The notes beneath the pieces were generated by a model. It had not been told where the DNA came from, did not search any database, and saw nothing but the letters and a program-made list of their open reading frames with translations. DNA of 64,000 bases from Streptomyces sp. NBC_01214 (GTDB lineage: Bacteria > Actinomycetota > Actinomycetes > Streptomycetales > Streptomycetaceae). The position numbers and the translations under genes were made by a program. The number at the start of each line of letters is the position of its first letter. Positions within the stretch are counted from its first letter, which is position 1. Shown here one piece after another: positions 45,010 through 56,451 of this stretch. The stretch is taken from positions 1,634,501 through 1,698,500 of the forward strand of contig NZ_JAPEOS010000001.1 in assembly GCF_026340975.1 (NCBI RefSeq), in the 5' to 3' direction.

Positions 45010-47460
45010 ACCGCCCGGCGGGACCGGTCCCGCCGGACCTCCGCCTCGCGGTGCCCGCCGTGGCCGCCTGGGCGGCGGCCGCCGTCGCCCTGGACATGCC
45101 CGTCCACCAGACCGCCCTCGGGGTGGGCCTGGCGATGGTCTGCGCGGGCCTGCTGATGCTGGGCGCGTGCCGGCGTCCGGGTCGGCTGTGGCGGCTCGCG
45201 CCGGTCGCTGCGGCGGCCCTGCTGTGCGGGGCCGCCGGCGCGGGGGTGGCAGGGCTCCAGCGGGCCGAGGCGCGGGCCGGGCCGGTGACCGGTCTGGCAC
45301 GGGAGCACGCCCGTGTTCACGCGGAGCTCACCGTCGGCTCCGACCCGAGGACCGCCCGGAGCACGAGCGGGCCGCCGGTGGTGGTGCTGGACGCGGTGGT
45401 GACCCGGGTGACCGGGCCCGACGGGTCGAGCACCCGGGTCGAATCCCCGGTACGCGTGCTGGCCGGGCATCCGGGATGGGCCCGGTTACAGCCCTCCACC
45501 CGGGTGGTGGTGGTCGCCCGGCTGGCCCCGGCGCACGGCGGCGAGCGGGCCGTGGCGCTGCTGCGCCCGGCCGGTGACACCCCGCCCGGGGTGACCGGCG
45601 GCCCGGACACCGTCCAACGGACCGCGGGGCGGCTGCGGGCCGGGCTGCGCGAGGCCACCGAAGGGCTCGCACCGGACGCCAGGGCCCTGCTGCCGGGGCT
45701 GGTCGTCGGGGACACGTCCAGGGTTCCGCCCGATCTGCACGAGGCCTTCCGGACCACCGACCTGCTGCACCTGCTGGCCGTCTCCGGTTCCAACCTGACC
45801 GTGGTGCTGTTCCTGCTCATCGGGCCCCCGGCCCGGGCGCAGCGGGCCGAACGGCGCGGGCTGGCGCCCCGGCTCGGCCTCTCGCTGCGGGTGACCGCCC
45901 TGTGCGGGGCGGCCCTGACACTGGCCTTCGTGGTGGTGTGCCGGCCGGAACCGAGCGTGCTGCGGGCCGCTGGCTGCGGGGCGGTCACCCTGCTGGCCAT
46001 CGCCACCGGACGGCGCAGGTCATTGATCCCGGCCCTGGGCGCGGCCGTGCTGCTGCTGGTGCTCTACGACCCGTGGCTGGCCCGCAGCCACGGCTTCTTG
46101 CTCTCCGTGCTGGCCACCGGGGCGCTGCTCACCCTCGCTCCGCGGTGGAGCGAAGCCCTGCGGCGCCGTGGGGCGGGGCCACGGCTCGCCGAGGCGCTGG
46201 GGGCCGCAGCGGCCGCGCAGGCCGTGTGCGCGCCCGTGGTGGCCGTGCTGGCCGCCCGGGTCAGCCTCGTGGCGGTGCCGTGCAACCTGCTGGCCGAGCT
46301 GGCCGCCGGTCCCGCGACGGTACTCGGCTTCGCCGCGCTCGCGGCGGCCCCGGTGTGGATGCCCGCCGCGGAGCTGCTCGCCCGTGGTGCGGGGGTGCCG
46401 GCGGGGTGGATCGCGGGCGTGGCCCGGGCCGGGGCCCGGTTTCCGGGCGCGGAGCTGTCATGGCCGGGCGGGCTCACCGGCGGCGTTCTGCTGGCCGCCG
46501 CCACCCTGGCCGTCGCAGTGGTCGTCGGTACCCGGTTCCGCGGGCGCGGGTGGCTGTGCTCCGCCCTGGCGGCACTGCTGCTCCTGGCCGTCCTGAGGCC
46601 GCCGCAGCTCACCCGTACGCTTTCCGGCTGGCCGCCGCCGGACTGGAGCTACGTCCAGTGCGCCGTGGGGCAGGGGGACGCCGCTGCGCTCTCCGTCGGC
46701 CCGGGGGAGGCCCTGGTGGTGGACGCCGGCCCGGAGCCCGGACCGGTGGACGAGTGTCTGCGCGCCCTGGGCGTGCACCGCGTTCCGATGCTCCTGCTGA
46801 CGCATTTTCACGCCGACCACGTAGGAGGCCTGTCGGGGGTGCTGCGGGGCCGGTCCGTGGGCGTGATCCAGGCCACCGCGCTCGAAGAGCCGCCGGGACA
46901 GGCCGAGTTCGTCCGGCGGACCGCAGCGGCCGCCGGCGTGCCGATCGTCACGGCGGTGCAGGGCGAGCGGCGCCGGGCCGGAGCGTTCGAGTGGCAGGTG
47001 CTCTGGCCGCCACCGGCCGGACCCCCTCCCGAGGGGCCCAACGACGCGAGCGTCGCCCTGCTGGTGCGTGGCGCGGGGCTGACCCTGCTCCTACTCGGCG
47101 ACCTCGAACCGCCCGCCCAGCAGGCCCTCTTGAGGGCGCATCCGGACCTCGGTCCGGTGGACGTCCTCAAGGTCGCCCATCACGGTTCCGCGCACCAGGA
47201 CCCGGAGCTGTACGCCCGGATCCGGCCACGGCTCGCGCTCGTTCCCGTCGGCGTGGCCAACCGCTACGGACACCCTGCGCCGAGTACGCTCGCCCGGTTG
47301 CGGGAGTTGGGTGCGACCGTGCTGCGCACCGACACCGACGGCTCGATCGCGGTCGCCGGAAGCGGAGTTCGGCTACGTTCATTTCCGGCCAATCGGCGGC
47401 GGAATCGGCGCGGCCATACCGGGCGTGACCGCTCTGTTTGCCCACAACCCGACAGCATGA
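45006..47460 (+). CDS. comEC: ComEC/Rec2 family DNA uptake channel protein, 3' end unclear
   Basis: Predicted DNA translocation channel with a periplasmic/cytoplasmic nuclease-like MBL domain. The conserved region has N-terminal membrane helices, a DUF4131-like region, the Competence domain (LLHLLAVSGSNLTVVLFLLIG, SHGFLLSVLATGALLTL) and an MBL domain (LLTHFHADHVGG, about residue 600; VAHHGSAHQDPELY; VANRYGHPAPS). GTG 45006 overlaps comEA. The recognisable protein ends near 47375, but this frame has no stop until 49727, running through yceI and holA. A +1 shift near 47370 would give a stop at 47458-47460, used here as a nominal end. A frameshift, lost stop or sequencing error is likely. Confidence 0.75.
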
Positions 47461-47517
47461 TCGAATGCGTCTTCGCCAGAACGGTCCAAGTCCACACAGC
47501 ACGGGGGTGCATCAGTC

Positions 47518-48399
47518 ATGTTCGGTCGCCGACGGGGGATGGAGACGGCCGGAAGTTCCAGCCCGCCCACATCCGCGACACTGACGCTGCCGCCGACGGC
47601 GCGTCTGCTCAGCTGCCGGGTTCTCGACACGGTCCACCGGCCGGTCCGGCAGGCCGCGTTCGAGGTGACCGACCCGATCGGCCGCCGCATCGTCAGCGGC
47701 GAGACCGACCCGTACGGCGGCTTCGCCGTGGCCGTACCGGAGGGGGAGTACCGGCTCTCCGTCACCGCGGAGGGGTACGCGCCCTTCCACGGGGTGACGA
47801 TCGTGGGGGACCCGGGGCAGCCCGGCACCGCGGAGATCATCCTGGACACGGTGGAGCCGCCGCTGCTGCCCCAGCCCGGCCACTGGGAGCTCGACCCGAC
47901 GCACTCGTCCATCGGTTTCACGGCCCGCCACATCGGCCTGGCCCGGATCCGCGGCCGGTTCACCACGTTCGCGGGGGCGGTGCGGATCGCCGAGCGCATG
48001 GAGGACTCCTCCATGCACGTGATCATCGATGCGGCGAGCATCGACACCGGGCTGCGGCTGCGCGACGACCACCTGAGGTCGGGGGACTTCCTGGACGCCG
48101 TCCGCCACCCCACGGTGGAGTTCTACAGCGAGCGTTTCATCCACCGCAGCGGCGGCCGCTGGACCGTCGCCGGCGCGCTCACCCTGCACGGGGTCAGCCG
48201 GTCCGTGACCCTGGACACCGAGTACCTCGGTCTGGGCACGGGCCTGGAGGGCGAGCTCCGGGCGGCCTGCCGGGCCACCACCGAGCTGCACCGCGAGGAC
48301 TTCACCCTGAACTGGCAGTCGATCCTGGCCCACGGGATCGCGGCCATCGGTTCGAGCGTGGACGTGACGCTGGACGTCCAGGCCGTGCGCAAGGCCTGA
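47518..48399 (+). CDS. YceI domain protein with N-terminal carboxypeptidase-regulatory-like domain
   Basis: A 293-aa protein. Residues 25-115 form a small beta domain (TARLLSCRVLDTVHRPVRQAAFEV, YRLSVTAEGYAPFHGVTI). The rest is a YceI lipocalin-like domain (HWELDPTHSSIGFTARHIG, TVAGALTLHGVSRSVTLD, GSSVDVTLDVQAVRK), a fold that binds polyprenyl-type lipids. No signal peptide is obvious, so it may be cytoplasmic. ATG 47518. It is convergent with a small gene 11 nt away. Confidence 0.88.
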   Translation: MFGRRRGMETAGSSSPPTSATLTLPPTARLLSCRVLDTVHRPVRQAAFEVTDPIGRRIVSGETDPYGGFAVAVPEGEYRLSVTAEGYAPFHGVTIVGDPGQPGTAEIILDTVEPPLLPQPGHWELDPTHSSIGFTARHIGLARIRGRFTTFAGAVRIAERMEDSSMHVIIDAASIDTGLRLRDDHLRSGDFLDAVRHPTVEFYSERFIHRSGGRWTVAGALTLHGVSRSVTLDTEYLGLGTGLEGELRAACRATTELHREDFTLNWQSILAHGIAAIGSSVDVTLDVQAVRKA

Positions 48400-48410
48400 C
48401 GCGCAGTCCC

Positions 48411-48653
48411 CTACGGGGCTTCCAGCCAGCCCTCGTACTCGGCGGCGAGGTCGTCCAGCGAGGTGGTGTCGAGCCGTTCCCGCGGGTCCTCGACGATCAC
48501 CAGCCACTGGGCGTCCTCGGCGTCGTCCTCGCCGGCCAGCGCGTCGCGGACCAACTGCGGCTCCTCCGGGAGGCCGAAGCGGTCGACGGCCTCCTGGGCC
48601 ACCTCCTCGGCGGCGTCGCGGTCGGGCAGGACGAGTACATGTCGCACATTCAC
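48411..48653 (-). CDS. Small acidic hypothetical protein
   Basis: An 80-aa acidic protein, start GTG 48653 on the minus strand (product NVRHVLVLPDRDAAEEVAQEAVDRFGLPEEPQLVRDAL). It has a beta-alpha start and then an Asp/Glu-rich second half ending EYEGWLEAP. The function is unknown. The open frame continues upstream into holA, but that part is in the gap and holA and is not conserved-looking. It is divergent from holA and convergent with the YceI gene. Confidence 0.62.
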   Translation of the reverse strand: MNVRHVLVLPDRDAAEEVAQEAVDRFGLPEEPQLVRDALAGEDDAEDAQWLVIVEDPRERLDTTSLDDLAAEYEGWLEAP

Positions 48654-48714
48654 GCGACCATTCTCGGGCACGCGGGGCGGGGGGCTGTCAGTGCGGCGTG
48701 GGATGCTGGAGCCG

Positions 48715-49707
48715 ATGGCCACCAGGAAGAACTCCACCGACGATCCGCTTGCCCCGCTCACCCTCGCGGTGGGGCAGGAGGAGCTGCTGCTCGACCGTGC
48801 CGTGCGCGAGGTGGTGACGGCCGCCCGCGCCGCCGACGCCGACACGGACGTCCGCGACCTCACCTCCGATCAGCTCCAGCCCGGCACGCTCGCCGAGCTG
48901 ACGAGCCCCTCGCTCTTCTCCGAGCGCAAGGTACTGGTCGTGCGCAACGCGCAGGACCTGTCCGCCGACTCGGTCAAGGAGGTCAAGGCCTACCTCGCCG
49001 CGCCCTACGAGGAGATCATCCTGGTCCTCCTCCACGCGGGCGGGGTCAAGGGCAAGGGCCTGCTGGACGCCGCGCGCAAGGCGGGCGCGCGCGAGATCGC
49101 CTGCCCGAAGATGACGAAGGCCGCGGACCGGCTGTCGTTCGTGCGGGGCGAATTCCGCACGCTCGGCCGGTCGGCGACCCCGGAGGCCTGCCAGAACCTG
49201 GTGGACGCGATCGGCAGCGACCTGCGGGAGCTGGCGAGCGCCGCCGCGCAGCTGTGCGCCGACGTCGAGGGCACCATCGACGAGGCCGTCGTCGCCCGCT
49301 ACTACACCGGCCGGGCCGAGGCCTCCAGCTTCACGGTCGCAGACCGGGCGGTCGAGGGGCGCGCGGCCGAGGCGCTCGAAGCCCTGCGCTGGTCCCTGTC
49401 CACCGGGGTGGCGCCGGTCCTGATCACCAGCGCCCTGGCCCAGGCCGTCCGCGCGATCGGCAAGCTCGCCTCCGCCCCGCGCGGAGCCCGCCCCGGCGAC
49501 CTCGCCCGGGACCTGGGCATGCCCCCGTGGAAGATCGACCGGGTCCGCCAGCAGATGCGCGGCTGGTCGGCGGACGGGGTCTCGGACGCCCTGCGCGCCG
49601 TGGCCGCCGCCGACGCGGGGGTCAAGGGCGGCGGCGACGACCCCGAGTACGCCTTGGAGAAGGCCGTCGTCGCGGTGGCCCGCGCGGCCCGTCCCCAGCG
49701 CCGCTAG
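48715..49707 (+). CDS. holA: DNA polymerase III subunit delta
   Basis: Clamp-loader wrench subunit that opens the beta sliding clamp. The 330-aa product has an AAA+-like N-terminal fold (LTLAVGQEELLLDRAV, LTSPSLFSERKVLVVRNAQDLS), a middle helical lid and the C-terminal collar domain (SFTVADRAVEGRAAEALEALRWSL, PPWKIDRVRQQMRGW). No Walker motif, as usual for delta. ATG 48715 (MATRKNSTDD) is preferred; ATG 48703 is in frame and 4 codons longer. Confidence 0.92.
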   Translation: MATRKNSTDDPLAPLTLAVGQEELLLDRAVREVVTAARAADADTDVRDLTSDQLQPGTLAELTSPSLFSERKVLVVRNAQDLSADSVKEVKAYLAAPYEEIILVLLHAGGVKGKGLLDAARKAGAREIACPKMTKAADRLSFVRGEFRTLGRSATPEACQNLVDAIGSDLRELASAAAQLCADVEGTIDEAVVARYYTGRAEASSFTVADRAVEGRAAEALEALRWSLSTGVAPVLITSALAQAVRAIGKLASAPRGARPGDLARDLGMPPWKIDRVRQQMRGWSADGVSDALRAVAAADAGVKGGGDDPEYALEKAVVAVARAARPQRR

Positions 49708-49719
49708 CCCGGACCTCGC

Positions 49720-50112
49720 ATGTATGACGATGCCGACTACTGGGAGCGCTGGATCGCGAGGCTGCTGGCCGTCCTCGCCGCCAATGCCCCGGACCAGCTG
49801 GCTTGGGCCGGTGAGCACGGGGTGAAGAGCGCCGCTCTGGCCGAGGACGTCGACTTCGTCCTCCACCTGGCCCAGGGGATGCAGGAGCGGGGGACCCTCG
49901 CAGCGGAGGCCCTGCGGGACCTCCGGGCCATCGGCCGGATCCTCGCCGAGGCGGACATCCGCGGCCGCGCCGGCCCGTGGGCCGGTTCACTGACCGCGGA
50001 GCCGGCCTGGAGCGAGGTGCGCACCCTGGCCCGGCAGGTCCTCGTCGCCCGCGAGGGCGACTGGCGCCGCCCCCTGCCGCACCGCGTACCGCCCCAGGAC
50101 CTCTACGACTGA
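49720..50112 (+). CDS. Conserved hypothetical protein after holA
   Basis: A 130-aa, mostly helical protein starting MYDDADYWERWIARLLAVL. Unknown function; no motif recognised. It begins 12 nt after the holA stop, so it is probably translated from the same mRNA. An 18-bp hairpin follows, then the convergent rpsT. Confidence 0.68.
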   Translation: MYDDADYWERWIARLLAVLAANAPDQLAWAGEHGVKSAALAEDVDFVLHLAQGMQERGTLAAEALRDLRAIGRILAEADIRGRAGPWAGSLTAEPAWSEVRTLARQVLVAREGDWRRPLPHRVPPQDLYD

Positions 50113-50146
50113 GCGGGCCCGCCCGCTGGGGCGCGCCGCGCAGCAC

Positions 50147-50193
50147 GAAGGCCCCGGCCACCGCCCTGGGGAAGGGTGGCGGCCGGGGCCTTC
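50147..50193. terminator. Bidirectional terminator between the holA operon and rpsT
   Basis: About 18-20 bp stem with one mismatch (50147-50166/50174-50193) and a 7-nt loop, between convergent units. Confidence 0.8.
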
Positions 50194-50310
50194 GGTTACT
50201 TCTGGTTGCGCCGCACCCGCGTGGCGAACGCTTCGTGTGCGGAGCGGGGTGCCGGTCAGGAGCGGGAGAGAGGGCCCACTGGGTCCCTTCCGGCGATCAC
50301 ATCAGGGAGC

Positions 50311-50577
50311 TCAGCCCTGCAGGGAGGCAACCTTGGTGGCCAGCGCCGACTTCTTGTTGGCGGCGGCGTTCTTGTGGATGACACCCTTCGAGACAGCCTT
50401 GTCGAGCGCACGCGCGGCAGCGCGAGAAGCCACGGTGGCCTTCTCGACGTCACCGGCGACGACGGCCTCGCGGGCCTTGCGGATCGCGGTCTTGAGCGAG
50501 GACTTGACGGCCTTGTTGCGCAGGCGCGCCTTCTCGTTCGTCTTGTTCCGCTTGATCTGGGACTTGATGTTCGCCAC
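50311..50577 (-). CDS. rpsT: 30S ribosomal protein S20
   Basis: An 88-aa S20 of normal length, starting GTG ([26 protein letters not shown]) and ending [13 protein letters not shown]. The basic helical bundle binds 16S rRNA. AAAGG lies 8 nt before the start on the minus strand. The leader upstream (50578-50660) contains a CTCCCCCAG...GGGGGACCCC inverted repeat that recurs at 56373. Confidence 0.97.
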   Translation of the reverse strand: MANIKSQIKRNKTNEKARLRNKAVKSSLKTAIRKAREAVVAGDVEKATVASRAAARALDKAVSKGVIHKNAAANKKSALATKVASLQG

Positions 50578-50622
50578 GAAAGAGCCTTTTCAGGTTCAGA
50601 GTTTGATCTTCGGATTGTGCCT

Positions 50623-50650
50623 CTCCCCCAGACTTCGTCCGGGGGACCCC
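50623..50650. repeat. Short dispersed inverted repeat, copy 1
   Basis: CTCCCCCAG (50623-50631), a 9-nt loop and GGGGGACCCC (50641-50650). A close relative lies at 56373-56402. I know similar elements from intergenic regions of many Streptomyces genomes; their role is not established. This copy is in the rpsT leader. The gap 50578-50858 otherwise holds the divergent rpsT and lepA promoters. Confidence 0.55.
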
Positions 50651-50858
50651 CTGCTGAGAGGGCATACGAGACACAGCTGCTCAGGCTACCAGGCACGCTG
50701 CGGGCGGCCCAAACCGAGCGCACTGCCCCGTCCATGGGACCATGGGAGTCTGCGAATAGATCCGACATCGCGCCGCCGACAGCGACGGGAGCCGGACGTT
50801 CGCTCCGACCGACGCTCCGCAAATGCGTCCGACTGCGACCCGAGAATCAGGACACTGC

Positions 50859-52724
50859 GTGCCCGCGATCCCCAGCCACGTGCCCGAGCCGAGCCGTACC
50901 GACTCGGCGCTGATCCGCAACTTCTGCATCATCGCGCACATCGACCACGGCAAGTCGACCCTTGCCGACCGGATGCTCCAGATCACCGGTGTGGTCGACC
51001 AGCGGCAGATGCGCGCCCAGTACCTCGACCGCATGGACATCGAGCGTGAGCGCGGCATCACGATCAAGTCCCAGGCGGTCCGGCTGCCCTGGGCGCCCAC
51101 CACGGGCGAGGGTCAGGGCAACACCCACATCCTCAACATGATCGACACCCCCGGGCACGTCGACTTCACCTACGAGGTCTCGCGTTCCCTCGCCGCGTGC
51201 GAGGGCACCGTCCTCCTGGTGGACGCCGCCCAGGGCATCGAGGCGCAGACCCTCGCCAACCTGTACCTGGCGATGGAGAACGACCTCGCGATCGTCCCCG
51301 TCCTGAACAAGATCGACCTGCCGGCCGCCCAGCCGGAGAAGTTCGCCGAGGAACTCGCGAACCTGATCGGCTGCCAGCCCGAGGACGTGCTGCGCGTCTC
51401 GGCGAAGACCGGTCTCGGCGTCGAGGCGCTGCTCGACAAGGTCGTCGCCACGGTTCCGGCCCCGGTCGGCGTCAAGGACGCCCCGGCCCGCGCCATGATC
51501 TTCGACTCCGTCTACGACTCGTACCGCGGCGTCGTCACGTACGTCCGTGTGGTCGACGGCCAGCTGAACAAGCGCGAGCGCATCCGCATGATGTCCACCG
51601 GCGCCACCCACGAGCTGCTGGAGATCGGTGTCTCCTCCCCGGAGATGACCCCGTCCGACGGCATCGGCGTCGGCGAGGTCGGCTACATCATCACCGGCGT
51701 GAAGGACGTCCGTCAGTCCAAGGTCGGTGACACCATCACCAGCCTGCACAACGGCGCCACCGAGGCCCTGGGCGGCTACAAGGACCCGCGGCCGATGGTC
51801 TTCTCGGGCCTCTACCCGCTCGACGGCTCGGACTACCCGGACCTGCGCGAGGCCCTGGACAAGCTCCAGCTCAACGACGCCGCGCTCGTCTACGAGCCGG
51901 AGACCTCGGCGGCGCTCGGCTTCGGCTTCCGCGTCGGCTTCCTCGGCCTGCTCCACCTGGACGTGGTCCGTGAGCGCCTGGAGCGCGAGTTCGGCCTCGA
52001 CCTGATCGCCACCGCGCCCAACGTGGTCTACCGGGTGGTCATGGAGGACGGCAAGGAAGTCACCGTCACCAACCCGAGCGAGTTCCCCGAGGGCAAGATC
52101 TCGGACGTGTTCGAGCCGGTCGTGCGCGCCACCGTGCTCGCGCCCACCGAGTTCATCGGCGCGATCATGGAGCTGTGCCAGCAGCGCCGCGGCACCCTCC
52201 TCGGCATGGACTACCTCTCCGAGGACCGGGTCGAGATCCGCTACACCCTCCCGCTCGCGGAGATCGTCTTCGACTTCTTCGACCAGCTGAAGTCCAAGAC
52301 GCGCGGCTACGCCTCCCTGGACTACGAACCCACGGGCGAGCAGTCCGGCAGCCTGGTCAAGGTCGACATCCTGCTGCACGGCGACAAGGTCGACGCCTTC
52401 TCCGCCGTCACGCACAAGGACGCCGCCTACGCCTACGGCGTGCGCCTCGTCGCCAAGCTGCGCGAGCTCATCCCGCGGCAGGCCTTCGAGGTGCCGATCC
52501 AGGCCGCGATCGGCTCCCGCGTCATCGCCCGCGAGACCATCCGCGCCATCCGCAAGGACGTCCTCGCCAAGTGCTACGGCGGTGACATCTCCCGTAAGCG
52601 GAAGCTGCTGGAGAAGCAGAAGGAAGGCAAGAAGCGGATGAAGATGGTCGGCTCCGTGGAGGTCCCGCAGGAGGCCTTCATCGCCGTCCTCTCCAGTGAC
52701 GAGTCCGGCGGCAAGAAGAAGTAG
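50859..52724 (+). CDS. lepA: Elongation factor 4 (LepA)
   Basis: Ribosome-associated GTPase, 621 aa, that back-translocates or remodels stalled ribosomes. G domain: [14 protein letters not shown] (P-loop), [28 protein letters not shown]. Domains II, III and V of EF-G type follow, then the LepA-specific C-terminal domain ([26 protein letters not shown]). GTG 50859 is chosen because the encoded [14 protein letters not shown] matches the family N-terminus; an in-frame codon at 50823 is less likely. Divergent from rpsT. Confidence 0.95.
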   Translation: MPAIPSHVPEPSRTDSALIRNFCIIAHIDHGKSTLADRMLQITGVVDQRQMRAQYLDRMDIERERGITIKSQAVRLPWAPTTGEGQGNTHILNMIDTPGHVDFTYEVSRSLAACEGTVLLVDAAQGIEAQTLANLYLAMENDLAIVPVLNKIDLPAAQPEKFAEELANLIGCQPEDVLRVSAKTGLGVEALLDKVVATVPAPVGVKDAPARAMIFDSVYDSYRGVVTYVRVVDGQLNKRERIRMMSTGATHELLEIGVSSPEMTPSDGIGVGEVGYIITGVKDVRQSKVGDTITSLHNGATEALGGYKDPRPMVFSGLYPLDGSDYPDLREALDKLQLNDAALVYEPETSAALGFGFRVGFLGLLHLDVVRERLEREFGLDLIATAPNVVYRVVMEDGKEVTVTNPSEFPEGKISDVFEPVVRATVLAPTEFIGAIMELCQQRRGTLLGMDYLSEDRVEIRYTLPLAEIVFDFFDQLKSKTRGYASLDYEPTGEQSGSLVKVDILLHGDKVDAFSAVTHKDAAYAYGVRLVAKLRELIPRQAFEVPIQAAIGSRVIARETIRAIRKDVLAKCYGGDISRKRKLLEKQKEGKKRMKMVGSVEVPQEAFIAVLSSDESGGKKK

Positions 52725-52747
52725 CGGCCCCGCCGTCACCCGACGCG

Positions 52748-52781
52748 AACAGGCCCCCGCACTCAGGTGCGGGGGCCTGTT
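52748..52781 (+). terminator. Terminator after lepA
   Basis: 15-bp stem (52748-52762/52767-52781) with loop TCAG, followed by TTTCGTT. Typical intrinsic terminator, 24 nt after the stop. Confidence 0.88.
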
Positions 52782-52854
52782 TCGTTATGAAGCGGCCGCT
52801 CGCGGGCCCTTACGCACGCGCCGGTCGCGCTCTAGTCTGATCACTGCTCGACGG

Positions 52855-52896
52855 TTACTCGCCAGTTTAAAAGCCACCGGCTGTTTACCTGCCAGT
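52855..52896 (+). promoter_or_regulatory. Possible operator upstream of the acyl-CoA ligase
   Basis: Two direct copies of TTAC(TC/CT)GCCAGT, at 52855-52866 and 52885-52896, exactly 30 bp apart (about three helical turns). The first is part of an imperfect palindrome, TTACTCGCCAGTTTAA. This could bind a TetR-type lipid regulator, by inference. The rest of the gap 52782-52958 has no gene. Confidence 0.4.
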
Positions 52897-52958
52897 CCCC
52901 AGCGCTCCCCAGCGCCCCACGCCCACGCACTACCGCGTGGATCGGTCCGGAGGATGTC

Positions 52959-54851
<1,893 letters not shown>

Positions 54852-54943
54852 CGCCTGCCGCGGGCCCGGCGGGGCGGGGCGGCGGACCGCCCCGCGCACC
54901 CCGCCTTCCCGGGCGGGCCCCGGGTGTCGCCTGCCAGCCGTCT

Positions 54944-55010
54944 CCCGGGGCTCCGCCCCGGACCCCCGCCTCAAACGCCGGCGGGGCTGGAGGTGACGCG
55001 GCGGGGCTGG
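54944..55010. repeat. Dispersed intergenic repeat, with terminator hairpin at 54945-54961
   Basis: The 7-bp hairpin CCGGGGC-TCC-GCCCCGG (54945-54961) is followed by ACCCCCGCCTCAAACGCC and GGCGGGGCTGG, then a partial second copy. It is the reverse complement of the units at 29238-29440. It probably ends the acyl-CoA ligase transcript. Confidence 0.72.
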
Positions 55011-55056
55011 ACCTGCGCGGGGCCGGGCGGTGTGGTGGGTGCGGGATGATGGGGGC

Positions 55057-56289
55057 ATGCCTTCCGCACTCCCCGATGGTGAACCCATGCCCGAAGACGG
55101 CGCGCTGCCGCCGCATGCCCTGGCGGGCGCGGGGGAGCGGCCGCTCGGGTTCTACCTGCACGTCCCGTACTGCGCCACGCGCTGCGGGTACTGCGACTTC
55201 AACACCTACACGGCCACCGAGCTGCGGGGCACCGGTGGCGTGCTCGCCTCCCGGGAGAACTACGCCGACACCCTGATCGACGAGGTCCGCCTCGCGCGGA
55301 AGGTGCTCGGGGACGACCCGAGGGCCGTACGGACGGTGTTCGTGGGCGGCGGCACGCCCACGCTGCTGCCCGCCGGGGACCTCGTACGGATGCTCGCGGC
55401 GATCCGGGACGAATTCGGCCTGGCCGAGGACGCCGAGATCACCACCGAGGCCAACCCGGAGTCGGTGAACCCGCAGTACCTGGCCGAGCTGCGCGCCGGG
55501 GGCTTCAACCGGGTCTCCTTCGGCATGCAGAGCGCCAAGCAGCACGTCCTGAAGGTGCTCGACCGCACCCACACGCCGGGGCGCCCCGAGGCGTGCGTCG
55601 CGGAGGCGCGGGCGGCGGGCTTCGAGCACGTCAACCTCGACCTGATCTACGGCACTCCCGGCGAGTCGGACGAGGACTGGCGGGCGACCCTCTCGGCGGC
55701 GCTGGGCGCCGGGCCGGACCACATCAGCGCCTACGCCCTGATCGTCGAGGAGGGCACGCAGCTGGCGCGCCGCATCCGCCGCGGCGAGGTCCCGATGACG
55801 GACGACGACGTGCACGCCGACCGGTACCTGATCGCGGACTCGGTCATGGCCGAGGCCGGGTACTCCTGGTACGAGGTCTCGAACTGGGCCACCTCGGAGG
55901 CCGGGCGCTGCCTGCACAACGAGCTGTACTGGCGCGGCGCCGACTGGTGGGGCGCGGGGCCGGGCGCGCACTCGCACGTGGGCGGGGTGCGGTGGTGGAA
56001 CGTGAAGCACCCGGGCGCGTACGCCGCGGCGCTGGCGGAGGGGCGGTCGCCGGGCGCGGGTCGCGAGCTCCTCTCCGAGGAGGACCGGCGGGTGGAGCGG
56101 ATCCTGCTGGAGCTCCGGCTGGTGGACGGCGTCCCGCTGTCGCTGCTCGCCCCGGCCGGGCTGGCGGCGGCCCGCAGGGCCCTGGCGGACGGTCTGCTGG
56201 ACGCCGTGCCGTACGAGGCGGGGCGGGCCGTGCTGACCCTGCGGGGGCGGTTGCTGGCCGATGCGGTGGTCCGGGACCTGGTGGACTGA
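55057..56289 (+). CDS. hemW: Radical SAM heme chaperone HemW
   Basis: A 410-aa HemW/HemN-like protein that binds heme and a [4Fe-4S] cluster. The CxxxCxxC motif is PYCATRCGYCDFNTY. GGGTPTLLPAGDLVRMLAAI, EANPESVNPQYLAEL and SFGMQSAKQHVLKVLDRTH are family signatures, and the HemN C-terminal domain follows (about 300-390). The motif CxxxCxxC followed by D-F separates it from true HemN oxidases. ATG 55057 is used; the frame opens 9 codons earlier. A repeat array follows. Confidence 0.92.
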   Translation: MPSALPDGEPMPEDGALPPHALAGAGERPLGFYLHVPYCATRCGYCDFNTYTATELRGTGGVLASRENYADTLIDEVRLARKVLGDDPRAVRTVFVGGGTPTLLPAGDLVRMLAAIRDEFGLAEDAEITTEANPESVNPQYLAELRAGGFNRVSFGMQSAKQHVLKVLDRTHTPGRPEACVAEARAAGFEHVNLDLIYGTPGESDEDWRATLSAALGAGPDHISAYALIVEEGTQLARRIRRGEVPMTDDDVHADRYLIADSVMAEAGYSWYEVSNWATSEAGRCLHNELYWRGADWWGAGPGAHSHVGGVRWWNVKHPGAYAAALAEGRSPGAGRELLSEEDRRVERILLELRLVDGVPLSLLAPAGLAAARRALADGLLDAVPYEAGRAVLTLRGRLLADAVVRDLVD

Positions 56290-56307
56290 CCGGCCTGCGG
56301 CGCCGTT

Positions 56308-56441
56308 GCCGGGGGCGCTGCCCCCGGACCCCCGCGCCTCAACCGCCGGCGGGGCTGAAAGATCGCCTCAAACTCCCCCAGCTACCGCTGGGAGGTGCCC
56401 CCTGGCGGGGCTGAAAGAGCGCCTCAACCGCCGGCGGGGCT
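56308..56441. repeat. Dispersed intergenic repeat cluster with terminator hairpin
   Basis: Begins with an 8-bp hairpin (56309-56316/56320-56327), the likely hemW terminator, then two copies of CTCAACCGCCGGCGGGGCTG-type units (near 56338 and 56422) flanking a CTCCCCCAG...CTGGGAGGTGCCCC inverted repeat (56373-56402). The units match 29238-29440 and 54944-55010; the central element matches 50623-50650. Confidence 0.75.
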
Positions 56442-56451
56442 GGGTGGGCGG

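Noticed and set aside
47461..49727. Continuation of the comEC frame as a real fusion domain
   Set aside because: It lies over yceI and holA, which have strong family matches in other frames, and its own sequence is Arg/Pro/Gly-rich without domains. Treated as missing stop instead.
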